Source: Tardiphaga sp.
Lineage (GTDB): Bacteria > Pseudomonadota > Alphaproteobacteria > Rhizobiales > Xanthobacteraceae
DNA length: 34,216 nt
NCBI RefSeq assembly: GCF_028290785.1
Contig: NZ_JAQGJD010000204.1
Coordinates: 1-34,216, forward strand
Direction of reading: 5' to 3'
Shown here: positions 16,854 through 24,109 of the stretch, in pieces
Position numbering within the stretch: position 1 is the first letter of the stretch
Layout of the letters: each line of letters begins with the position of its first letter
Program-made: the position numbers and the translations under genes
The notes under the pieces: generated by a model
Told to the model about the DNA's origin: nothing
The model's input: only the letters and a program-made list of their open reading frames with translations
The model's database searches: none

Positions 16854-17252
16854 ATGCCGCATTTCACCATCGAATATTCCGCCAACATCGAGCCGCGGGT
16901 CGACATCGCCGCGGTCTGCGAACTGGTGCGCAAGGCGGCGGTGGAGACCGGGATCTTTCCGCTCGGCGGGATTCGAGTCCGCGCCATCCGCTGCGAGCAT
17001 TTTGCCATCGCCGATGGCCGGCCCGATCTCGGCTTTCTCGACGTGCTGCTGCGGATCGGCGAAGGCCGCGACCTCGCCGCGCGGCAGAAGGCCGGCGAAC
17101 ACGTCTTCAAGGCGCTGTCCGGCTTTCTCGATCCGGTGTTCGCGAGTCATCCGCTCGCTCTGTCGTTCGATATCCAGATCAACGACAAGGACACTAGCTG
17201 GAAGCGCAACACCATCCACGAACTGCTGAAGGCCGAGGCTGCGAATGGCTAA
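16854..17252 (+). CDS. hpaF: 5-carboxymethyl-2-hydroxymuconate delta-isomerase, HpaF
   Basis: The product is 132 aa beginning MPHFTIEYSANI. The Pro directly after the initiator Met is the catalytic N-terminal proline of the tautomerase (4-OT/CHMI) superfamily, which supports this start. The length fits CHMI (about 125-130 aa). The C-terminal half has SFDIQINDKDTSWKRNTIHE, typical of the family. It ketonises 5-carboxymethyl-2-hydroxymuconate or its decarboxylated product. The 3' end overlaps hpaE by eight bases, so translation is probably coupled. Confidence 0.92.
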   Translation: MPHFTIEYSANIEPRVDIAAVCELVRKAAVETGIFPLGGIRVRAIRCEHFAIADGRPDLGFLDVLLRIGEGRDLAARQKAGEHVFKALSGFLDPVFASHPLALSFDIQINDKDTSWKRNTIHELLKAEAANG

Positions 17253-18798
17253 ATCTCCCGTCGATCCCGCCGCGGTGTTCCAGGCCAACCGCGACCGCGC
17301 CGCGCCGCTGCTGAAGAAGCTGACCGCCGACGGCATCGGCCACATCATCGATGGCCAGATCGTGCCGTCGGTGTCCGGCGAGGTGTTCGAGACGACGTCG
17401 CCGATCGACGGCGCCGTGCTGGCGCAGGTGGCGCGCGGCGCGGCCGAGGATATCGACCTCGCGGCGAAAGCGGCCCAGCGCGCGTTTCGCGAATGGCGCG
17501 ACATGCCGGCGACCATGCGCAAGAAGCTGCTGCACCGGGTGGCCGACGCCATCGAGGACCGCGCCGAGGATATCGCGGTGCTGGAATGCATCGATACCGG
17601 CCAGGCGCATCGCTTCATGGCGAAGGCGGCGATCCGCGGCGCCGAGAATTTCCGCTTCTTCGCCGACAAATGCACCGATGCCCGCGACGGGCTGAACATG
17701 CCCGCCGACGAGCACTGGAACGTCTCGACCCGGGTGCCGATCGGCCCGGGCGGCGTGGTCACGCCGTGGAATACGCCGTTCATGCTCTCGACCTGGAAAA
17801 TCGCGCCGGCGCTGGCCGCCGGCTGCACCGTCGTGCACAAGCCGGCGGAATGGTCGCCGGTCACCGCCGACCTTCTCTCGCAGATCGTCAAGCAGGCCGG
17901 CGTGCCGGACGGCGTGCTCAACACCGTGCATGGTTTTGGCGAGGAGGCCGGCCGCGCGCTGACCGAACATCCCGCCATCAAGGCGATCGCCTTTGTCGGT
18001 GAGACGTCCACCGGCGCGGCGATCATGGCGCAGGGCGCGCCGACCCTGAAGCGCGTGCATTTCGAACTCGGCGGCAAGAACCCGGTCATCGTGTTCGGTG
18101 ACGCCGACCTCGACCGCGCGCTCGATGCCGTCGTGTTCATGATCTACTCGCTGAACGGCGAGCGCTGTACGTCGTCCAGCCGGCTGCTGATCCAGGACAG
18201 CATCGCCGAGACGTTCATTGCAAAACTGACCGCGCGGGTGAAGGCGCTGAGGGTCGGGCATCCACTCGACCCTTCGACCGAGATCGGCCCGCTGATCCAC
18301 GAGCGGCATCACGCCAAGGTGTGCTCCTATTTCGACATTGCGCGCCAGGACGGCGCCACCATCGCGGCGGGCGGCGCGCCACACGACGGCCCCGGCGGCG
18401 GGCACTATGTGCTGCCGACGCTGGTCACGGGCGCCCACAAGCACATGCGCGTCGCGCAGGAGGAAGTGTTCGGCCCGTTCCTCACCGTGATCCAGTTCCG
18501 CGGCGAGGAAGAAGCGATCGAGATCGCCAATGCCGTGCAATACGGCCTCACCGGCTATGTCTGGACCGCCGACATGGGCCGCGCGCTGCGCGTCGCCGAC
18601 GCGCTGGAAGCCGGCATGATCTGGCTGAATTCGGAAAACGGTCGCCATCTGCCGACGCCGTTCGGCGGCATGAAATCGTCGGGCATCGGCCGCGACGGCG
18701 GCGACTACTCGTTCGATTTTTATATGGAGACCAAGCACGTCTCGCTGGCGAAGGGGACGCACAAGATACAGCGCCTCGGCATCGAGCCGGGGATTTAG
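17245..18798 (+). CDS. hpaE: 5-carboxymethyl-2-hydroxymuconic semialdehyde dehydrogenase, HpaE
   Basis: The product is 517 aa of the NAD-dependent aldehyde dehydrogenase superfamily. The catalytic base is Glu274 (HFELGGKNP) and the nucleophile Cys308 (NGERCTSSSR). NAD-binding PWNTPFMLSTWKIAPALAAGCTVVHKPAEWSP lies near residues 175-205. The C-terminus PFGGMKSSGIGRDGG is also standard. HpaE oxidises the ring-cleavage semialdehyde made by HpaD to the dicarboxylic acid. The assignment among ALDHs rests mainly on the position between hpaF and hpaD and the characteristic ERCTSSSRLL context. The start overlaps hpaF. Confidence 0.93.
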   Translation: MAKSPVDPAAVFQANRDRAAPLLKKLTADGIGHIIDGQIVPSVSGEVFETTSPIDGAVLAQVARGAAEDIDLAAKAAQRAFREWRDMPATMRKKLLHRVADAIEDRAEDIAVLECIDTGQAHRFMAKAAIRGAENFRFFADKCTDARDGLNMPADEHWNVSTRVPIGPGGVVTPWNTPFMLSTWKIAPALAAGCTVVHKPAEWSPVTADLLSQIVKQAGVPDGVLNTVHGFGEEAGRALTEHPAIKAIAFVGETSTGAAIMAQGAPTLKRVHFELGGKNPVIVFGDADLDRALDAVVFMIYSLNGERCTSSSRLLIQDSIAETFIAKLTARVKALRVGHPLDPSTEIGPLIHERHHAKVCSYFDIARQDGATIAAGGAPHDGPGGGHYVLPTLVTGAHKHMRVAQEEVFGPFLTVIQFRGEEEAIEIANAVQYGLTGYVWTADMGRALRVADALEAGMIWLNSENGRHLPTPFGGMKSSGIGRDGGDYSFDFYMETKHVSLAKGTHKIQRLGIEPGI

Positions 18799-18802
18799 GA
18801 CT

Positions 18803-18920
18803 CGTCATTCCGGGGCGCGAGGGCACAGCCCGAGCGAACCCGGAATCTTGATATGGGACGATGAACATTTCGAGGTTCCGGGTTCTCGGCCGGCTAACGC
18901 CGCCCGCGCCCCGGAACGAC
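18803..18920. repeat. Palindromic dispersed repeat, family C
   Basis: About 118 bp between CGTCATTCCGGGGCGCGAGG and CCCGCGCCCCGGAACGAC, with inner CGAACCCGGAATCTTG and CGAGGTTCCGGGTTCTCGG. It fills the 147-base gap between hpaE and hpaD inside an otherwise tight operon. A related partial element is at 13950. Confidence 0.85.
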
Positions 18921-18945
18921 AGAAGAAACATAAACAGGAAACACC

Positions 18946-19929
18946 ATGCCGGTCCCGCAACATGTCTTCGATCCGCCGTTCAACATCCTGCGCGCCAGCC
19001 ATGCGGTGCTCGACGTCGTCGATCTCGCGGCCAGCCGCGCGTTCTATGAGAACATCATCGGCCTGCATGTGGAGGACGATGACGGTGAGGCGGTCTATCT
19101 GCGCGGCAGCGAGGAGCACCAGCATCACTCGCTGGTGCTGCGCCGCGCCGACAGCGCCGCCTGCGCCCGGCTCGGCTTTCGCGTCGGCAATGAGGGCGAT
19201 CTCGACAAGGCCGCCTCGTTCTTCGCCGCCAACGGCATCGTCTACGCTTTCGTCGAACGCCCGTTCCAGGGTCGCACATTGCACTTCACCGACCCGTTCG
19301 GATTCCAGATCGAGCTTTACGCGCAGATGGAGAAGCGGCCGCACCTGCTGCGGCGCTACGATCTGTACAAGGGCTGCCATCCGCAGCGACTCGATCATTT
19401 CAACGTGTTCGCGGCCGAACTGCAGGACACCATGGATTTCTATGCCCGGCTCGGTTTTCGCCTCACCGAATATGCCGAGGAAGACGGCGCGAACGGCCGC
19501 GTCGCCGCCGCCTGGATGCACCGCAAGGGCAACGTGCACGATTTCGCCATCACCAATGGCCGGGGGCCGCGGCTGCATCACTTCGCCTATTGGGTGCCGA
19601 CCTCGATGAACATCCTGCACCTGTGCGACGTGATGGCCGCCGGCGGCTATCTCGCCAACATGGAGCGCGGCCCCGGTCGCCACGGCATCTCCAACGCGTT
19701 CTTTCTCTACGTCCGCGATCCCGACGGTCACCGCCTCGAACTCTACGCATCGGACTATCAGACCATGGACCCGGACCATGAACCGTTGCGCTGGTCACTG
19801 AAGGATCCGCGCCGCCAGACGCTATGGGGCGCGCCCGCGCCGCGTTCCTGGTTCGAGCAGGGCTCCAGGTTTGTCGGACAGGACGTGCGCGAGCCGCTGT
19901 TCGTTGCCGACGTCACCATTGCGGATTGA
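18946..19929 (+). CDS. hpaD: 3,4-dihydroxyphenylacetate 2,3-dioxygenase (extradiol, VOC fold), HpaD
   Basis: The product is 327 aa from ATG 18946, with AGGAAA upstream. There are two VOC halves. The N-terminal half (residues 15-130) lacks metal ligands. The C-terminal half carries His151 (RLDHFNVF), His212 (LHHFAYW) and Glu264 (RLELYASD), the 2-His-1-carboxylate triad, at spacings nearly identical to the type I homoprotocatechuate dioxygenase of Brevibacterium fuscum (His155, His214, Glu267). It cleaves the ring of homoprotocatechuate next to the hydroxyls using O2 and Fe2+ or Mn2+, giving 5-carboxymethyl-2-hydroxymuconic semialdehyde. It is of the VOC type, not the LigB type found as HpaD in E. 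coli. Confidence 0.92.
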   Translation: MPVPQHVFDPPFNILRASHAVLDVVDLAASRAFYENIIGLHVEDDDGEAVYLRGSEEHQHHSLVLRRADSAACARLGFRVGNEGDLDKAASFFAANGIVYAFVERPFQGRTLHFTDPFGFQIELYAQMEKRPHLLRRYDLYKGCHPQRLDHFNVFAAELQDTMDFYARLGFRLTEYAEEDGANGRVAAAWMHRKGNVHDFAITNGRGPRLHHFAYWVPTSMNILHLCDVMAAGGYLANMERGPGRHGISNAFFLYVRDPDGHRLELYASDYQTMDPDHEPLRWSLKDPRRQTLWGAPAPRSWFEQGSRFVGQDVREPLFVADVTIAD

Positions 19930-19957
19930 GAATGTGATGCGCACGGACAACATGGCA

Positions 19958-20109
19958 TCCCTCCCCCTTGCGGGGAGGGTCGGCCGAACGAAGCGATGCG
20001 CCGCATCGCTGAAGTGGAGGCCGGGGTGGGGGTGCCGCGGGCTCGGAGTACGTGGCACCCCCACCCGACCCGCCTTCGGCCGGCCACCCACCCCGCAAGG
20101 GGGAGGGAA
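19958..20109. repeat. Palindromic dispersed repeat, family B-like, copy 2
   Basis: About 150 bp between TCCCTCCCCCTTGCGGGGAG and CCCCGCAAGGGGGAGGGA, with the inner pair GGGGGTGCC and GGCACCCCC. It fills the gap between hpaD and the FAH-family gene. Only the outer ends resemble the copies at 8325 and 25410. Confidence 0.8.
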
Positions 20110-20145
20110 AGAAATAGCCGCCTCTCGCGTACACTGGATTAGATC

Positions 20146-21012
20146 ATGACCCCTCCCCGCCTCGCCACCTTCACCGTCAACGACGCGCCAAAATACGGCG
20201 CCGTCACCGACAGCGGCGTTGTCGATCTCTCCGCGCGCTATGCGCAGGACTATCCGACGCTGCGCGAGGCGATCGAACACGGCGCGCTGCACCGGCTGGC
20301 GGACGCGGCGGAAAATCTGCCGCCCGACTTCGCGCTCGATGCTGTCAGCTTGCAGCCGCCGATCCCCTCCCCGGAGAAAATTATCTGCGTCGGCGTCAAC
20401 TACCCCGACCGCAATGCCGAATACAAGGACGGGCAGGACGCGCCGAAGTTTCCCAGCCTGTTCATGCGCACGCCGCGCTCTTTTGTCGGCCACGGCACGC
20501 CGCTGGTGCGCCCGCGCGCATCGACGCAGCTCGACTATGAAGGCGAAGTGGTGCTCGTCATCGGCAAGCCCGGTCGCCACATCGCCGAGCGCGACGCGCT
20601 GGATCACATCGCGGCGATCACGCTGTGCAACGAGGGCACCATCCGCGACTGGGTGCGCCACGCCAAATTCAACGTCACCCAGGGCAAGAACTTCGATTCC
20701 ACCGGCAGCCTCGGGCCATGGATCGTGCCCTACAGCGATGAATCGCAGATCGCCGATATCCGCCTCACCACCCATGTCAACGGCGAGTTGCGGCAGGACG
20801 ACCGCACCTCGCGGATGATGTTCGGCTTCCGCTATCTGCTCAGCTACATCTCGACGTTTACGACGCTGGTGCCCGGCGACGTCATCGTGACCGGTACGCC
20901 GACCGGCGCTGGCGCGCGGTTCGATCCGCCGCGTTATCTCGTCCCCGGCGACGTCATCGAGATCGCCGCCGAAGGCATCGGCACGCTGCGCAACGGCGTG
21001 ATCGACGAATGA
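20146..21012 (+). CDS. Fumarylacetoacetate hydrolase-family protein, probable HpaG-type decarboxylase/isomerase
   Basis: The product is 288 aa from ATG 20146; the upstream ribosome site is weak. A short N-terminal domain precedes the FAH catalytic domain, which starts around EKIICVGVNYPDRNAEY (residues 77-93). Metal ligands Glu132 and Glu134 are in LDYEGEVVLVIG. The third position, Asp in the usual ND motif, is Glu163 here (CNEGTIRDW). QGKNFDSTGSLGPWIV and PGDVIVTGTPTGAG follow. In the hpa pathway an FAH protein (HpaG) decarboxylates the tricarboxylate made by HpaE, and no other candidate lies in this cluster. The single-domain size and NEG variant also fit other FAH enzymes, so the symbol is left blank. 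The stop overlaps an ATG at 21009. Confidence 0.75.
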   Translation: MTPPRLATFTVNDAPKYGAVTDSGVVDLSARYAQDYPTLREAIEHGALHRLADAAENLPPDFALDAVSLQPPIPSPEKIICVGVNYPDRNAEYKDGQDAPKFPSLFMRTPRSFVGHGTPLVRPRASTQLDYEGEVVLVIGKPGRHIAERDALDHIAAITLCNEGTIRDWVRHAKFNVTQGKNFDSTGSLGPWIVPYSDESQIADIRLTTHVNGELRQDDRTSRMMFGFRYLLSYISTFTTLVPGDVIVTGTPTGAGARFDPPRYLVPGDVIEIAAEGIGTLRNGVIDE

Positions 21013-21035
21013 ACTCTTCCAGTGGGAAACACAAA

Positions 21036-22658
21036 ATGACCGCACGAACCGGCGGCGAAGCCATTGTCGATGGGTTGCTCGCCCATAATATCGATACCGT
21101 GTTCGGTCTGCCCGGCGCGCAGATCTACGGGCTGTTCGACGCCTTCCATCAGGCGCAGCTCAAGGTGATCGGCGCCCGTCATGAGCAGGCCTGTGGCTAC
21201 ATGGCCTATGGCTATGCCCGCGCCTCCGGCAAGCCCGGCGTGTTCAGCGTGGTGCCCGGCCCCGGCGTGCTCAATGCGGGTGCTGCGATGCTCACCGCGT
21301 TCGGCTCCAACGAGCCGTTGCTGTGCCTGACCGGTCAGGTGCCCACCGCCTTTCTCGGCAAGGGCCGCGGCCATCTGCACGAGATGCCGGACCAGTTGGC
21401 AACGCTGCGCAGCTTCGTGAACTGGGCCGACCGCATCGAACATCCCGGCGACGCGCCGACCAAGGTGTCGCGCGCGTTCCAGGAGATGATGTCGGGGCGA
21501 CGCGGCCCGGTGGCGCTGGAAATGCCGTGGGACGTGTTCACCCAACGCGCGGAAGTCGCCGCCTCCACACCATTCGCGCGCCTGCCCTCGCCGCAACCGG
21601 ACAGCGATCGCATCCAGGCTGCGGCGGCGCTGATATGCTCCAGCAAGAACCCGATGATCTTCGTCGGTTCCGGCGCGTTCGACGCGGCAAGCGAGATCCT
21701 CGAACTGGCCGAACTGATCGACGCGCCCGTGGTGGCGTTTCGCTCCGGCCGCGGCATCGTCAGCAACGCCCATGAGCTGGGTCTCACCATGGCGGCGGCG
21801 TATAATTTATGGCCGGAGACCGACCTGATCGTCGGGATCGGCACGCGGCTGGAATTGCCGGCATGGCGCTGGCCGTACCGGCCCGAAGGGCAGAAGTCGG
21901 TGCGGATCGACATCGATCCGGTGGAGATGCGCCGCTTCGCGGCCGACGTTGCGGTCGTCGCCGACGCGCAGGCCGGCACGCGCGATCTGCTCGCCGCGGT
22001 GCGCAAGGTCGGCTTCACGAAATCGGCGGGACGCCGGCAGGCGATCCGCGATGCTTCGGCAAAAGCATTGCACGACATCCAGTCGGTGCAGCCGCAGATG
22101 GCCTATCTCGACATCTTGCGCGCCGCGCTGCCCGCCAACGCCATCGTCACCGACGAGTTATCGCAGGTCGGCTTCACCTCATGGTACGGCTTTCCGATTT
22201 ACGAACCGCGCACCTTCATCACGTCGGGCTATCAGGGCACGCTGGGCTCCGGCTTCCCGACCGCGCTGGGCGCCAAGGTCGCCTATCCCGATCGCCCGGT
22301 GGTAGCGATCACCGGCGATGGCGGCTTCATGTTCGCGGTGCAGGAACTGGCGACGGCAGTGCAGTTCAAGATCGGCGTGGTCGTACTGGTGTTCGACAAC
22401 AACGCCTATGGAAATGTGCGGCGCGACCAGTTGCAGGTGTTCGACGGCCGGGTGACGGCCGCCGATCTGGTCAATCCGGATTTTGTCCGGCTCGCGGAAT
22501 CGTTTGGCGTAGGCGCGGCGCGCGTCACGTCACCGGCCGCATTCAAGCCGGCGCTGGAAAAAGCGCTGGCCGATGGGGGGCCGTATCTGATCGCCATCGA
22601 CGTAGTCAGGGATTCCGAAACCAGCCCGTGGGCGTTCATTCACCCGGCGAAGCCGTAG
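21036..22658 (+). CDS. Thiamine diphosphate-dependent enzyme of the acetolactate synthase-like family
   Basis: The product is 540 aa from ATG 21036, which has GGGA nine bases upstream; an earlier in-frame ATG at 21009 overlaps the FAH stop and would add nine residues. The N-terminal Pyr domain carries catalytic Glu50 (GARHEQACGYMAYGYARASG). The middle domain follows, and the C-terminal PP domain has GDGGFMFAVQELATAVQF followed by FDNNAYGNVRRDQ (the GDG-NN ThDP/Mg site). The family includes acetolactate synthases, glyoxylate carboligase, benzoylformate decarboxylase-like and 2-keto acid decarboxylating enzymes. It is not part of the known homoprotocatechuate route. Its place at the operon end suggests it handles a pathway product such as pyruvate, a semialdehyde or an arylpyruvate, which is untested inference. 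Confidence 0.85.
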   Translation: MTARTGGEAIVDGLLAHNIDTVFGLPGAQIYGLFDAFHQAQLKVIGARHEQACGYMAYGYARASGKPGVFSVVPGPGVLNAGAAMLTAFGSNEPLLCLTGQVPTAFLGKGRGHLHEMPDQLATLRSFVNWADRIEHPGDAPTKVSRAFQEMMSGRRGPVALEMPWDVFTQRAEVAASTPFARLPSPQPDSDRIQAAAALICSSKNPMIFVGSGAFDAASEILELAELIDAPVVAFRSGRGIVSNAHELGLTMAAAYNLWPETDLIVGIGTRLELPAWRWPYRPEGQKSVRIDIDPVEMRRFAADVAVVADAQAGTRDLLAAVRKVGFTKSAGRRQAIRDASAKALHDIQSVQPQMAYLDILRAALPANAIVTDELSQVGFTSWYGFPIYEPRTFITSGYQGTLGSGFPTALGAKVAYPDRPVVAITGDGGFMFAVQELATAVQFKIGVVVLVFDNNAYGNVRRDQLQVFDGRVTAADLVNPDFVRLAESFGVGAARVTSPAAFKPALEKALADGGPYLIAIDVVRDSETSPWAFIHPAKP

Positions 22659-22668
22659 ACCCATCCAC

Positions 22669-22748
22669 GTCATTGCGAGCGCAGCGAAGCAATCCAGAAG
22701 CAACAAGCGAAGTCTGGATTGCTTCGTCGCTTCGCTCCTCGCAATGAC
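22669..22748. repeat. Palindromic dispersed repeat, family A, copy 4
   Basis: An 80-bp copy with ends GTCATTGCGAGCGCAGCG and GCTCCTCGCAATGAC, shortened in the left arm. It lies between the convergent ThDP-enzyme and substrate-binding protein genes. Confidence 0.9.
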
Positions 22749-22757
22749 GACCGAGCC

Positions 22758-23978
22758 TTACTGCTTCACCGGCGGATCGAGCTGCGTGCAGCCGCCATCG
22801 GCGATCGGCCGCATGATGTCCTCGGCCTTGATCTTGCTCTTGATCTTGAGCAGGTCCCATTCGCCCTTGACCTCGGATGGCTTCTTCACTTCGGCAAGCA
22901 GCATGTCGTTCATCAGGCGGCCATCTTCGCGGACGCGGGCGCCGGGCGCGAAGAAATCATCCACCGGCATCGCCTTCATCTTGCGCATCACGGTGAGGCC
23001 GTCATTGTCATTGGCGGCCTCGGCCGCGCGCAGATAATGCCTGACAGCACTGTAGACGCCGGCCTGTGCATGGGTCGGCATCTTGCCGCCGTGCTTCGCC
23101 GCGAAGCGCTTGCCGAAGGTGCGGCTGGGCTCATCATTGTCCCAGTAATAGCCGGTGAGGTATTGCACACCCTGGGTCGCCTCGGCGCCGAGGGCATGGA
23201 CCGACGTCAGATAGAAGATCAGCACCGCCAGCTTCTGCTTGCCCTCGCCGATCTGGAATTCGCGCGCCTGCTTGATGTTAGTGACGGTGTCGCCGGACGC
23301 GTTGGCCAGCGCGATCACCTTGGCGCCGGACGATTGCGCCTGCAGCAGGAACGAGGAAAAATCCATCGTGCCGACGGGATGACGCACCGCGCCGAGCACT
23401 TTGCCGCCGGCCGCGGTGACGACCTTGGAGACTTCAGCCTGCATCGCGATGCCGAACGCATAGTCGGCGGTGATGAAGAACCAGCTGTCGCCACCCTGCT
23501 GCACCACGGCCTTGGCGATGCCCTGCGCCAGCGAATAGGTGTCGTACAGCCACATTGCGCCGGTCGGCGAACAGGCCTTGCCGAAGATGTCGGCGGTGGC
23601 GGAGCCGACATGGACCAGCACCTTGCCGCGCTCGCGCGCCATGTTTTGCACCGCCAGCGAAATCGCCGAATTGCCGATATCGAAGATCGCATCGACGCCC
23701 TGCTGGTCATACAGGTCGCGCGCCAGCGAGACGCCGACATCGGTCTTGTTCTGATGATCGGGGCCGAGCAGCACGACCGGCTGCCCCCTGACCTTGCCGC
23801 CGGCGTCATCGACCGCGAGTTGCGCGGCAACCACACTGCCGACCCCGCCAGCGTCGGAAAACACCGAACTCTTGTCATTGAGGACGGCAATCTTGAGGGG
23901 TTTGGTGATCGGTTCGGCGAGCGCGGACGTTGCCAGCGACGCCATCAAAACAGCCGTCAGGCCCATGCGAAAGGTCAT
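22758..23978 (-). CDS. ABC transporter substrate-binding protein (type I periplasmic fold), orphan
   Basis: The product is 406 aa from ATG 23978 with GAGGAA upstream. Residues 1-22 (MTFRMGLTAVLMASLATSALAE) are a Sec signal peptide. The mature protein opens LKIAVLNDKSSVFSDAGGVGSVVAAQLAVDDAGGKV and continues VLLGPDHQNKTDVGVSLARDLYDQQGVDAIFDIGNSAISLAV, the pattern of LivK-like receptors for amides, urea-like compounds or organic acids. No permease or ATPase gene is adjacent; the downstream neighbour is the convergent ThDP-enzyme gene. It may work with transporters elsewhere, or the ligand may be an aromatic acid linked to the hpa cluster. A palindrome-rich leader precedes it. Confidence 0.88.
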   Translation of the reverse strand: MTFRMGLTAVLMASLATSALAEPITKPLKIAVLNDKSSVFSDAGGVGSVVAAQLAVDDAGGKVRGQPVVLLGPDHQNKTDVGVSLARDLYDQQGVDAIFDIGNSAISLAVQNMARERGKVLVHVGSATADIFGKACSPTGAMWLYDTYSLAQGIAKAVVQQGGDSWFFITADYAFGIAMQAEVSKVVTAAGGKVLGAVRHPVGTMDFSSFLLQAQSSGAKVIALANASGDTVTNIKQAREFQIGEGKQKLAVLIFYLTSVHALGAEATQGVQYLTGYYWDNDEPSRTFGKRFAAKHGGKMPTHAQAGVYSAVRHYLRAAEAANDNDGLTVMRKMKAMPVDDFFAPGARVREDGRLMNDMLLAEVKKPSEVKGEWDLLKIKSKIKAEDIMRPIADGGCTQLDPPVKQ

Positions 23979-24000
23979 CGTTTCCTCGTTTTGATTTTGC

Positions 24001-24062
24001 TTGGCGCCAAACTTATTGGCCGGGAACTCGGTTGACCAGCAATTTTTAATTGAACGATTAAA
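24001..24062. promoter_or_regulatory. Palindromes in the leader of the orphan substrate-binding protein gene
   Basis: TTGGCGCCAA at 24001-24010 is a perfect 10-bp palindrome 22 bases before the ATG. TTTAAT-N6-ATTAAA at 24045-24062 lies in an AT-rich patch. Either could be an operator for a TetR or LacI-type regulator encoded elsewhere; no regulator gene is adjacent. Confidence 0.35.
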
Positions 24063-24109
24063 TAAATACTTCGAGGGAAGCCGATGTGACCCGCCTCACA
24101 AAGGCGCGC

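Noticed and set aside
17194-18762. A 522-aa minus-strand frame opposite hpaE
   Set aside because: Antisense shadow of a clear aldehyde dehydrogenase; low-complexity Arg/His/Ala-rich translation.
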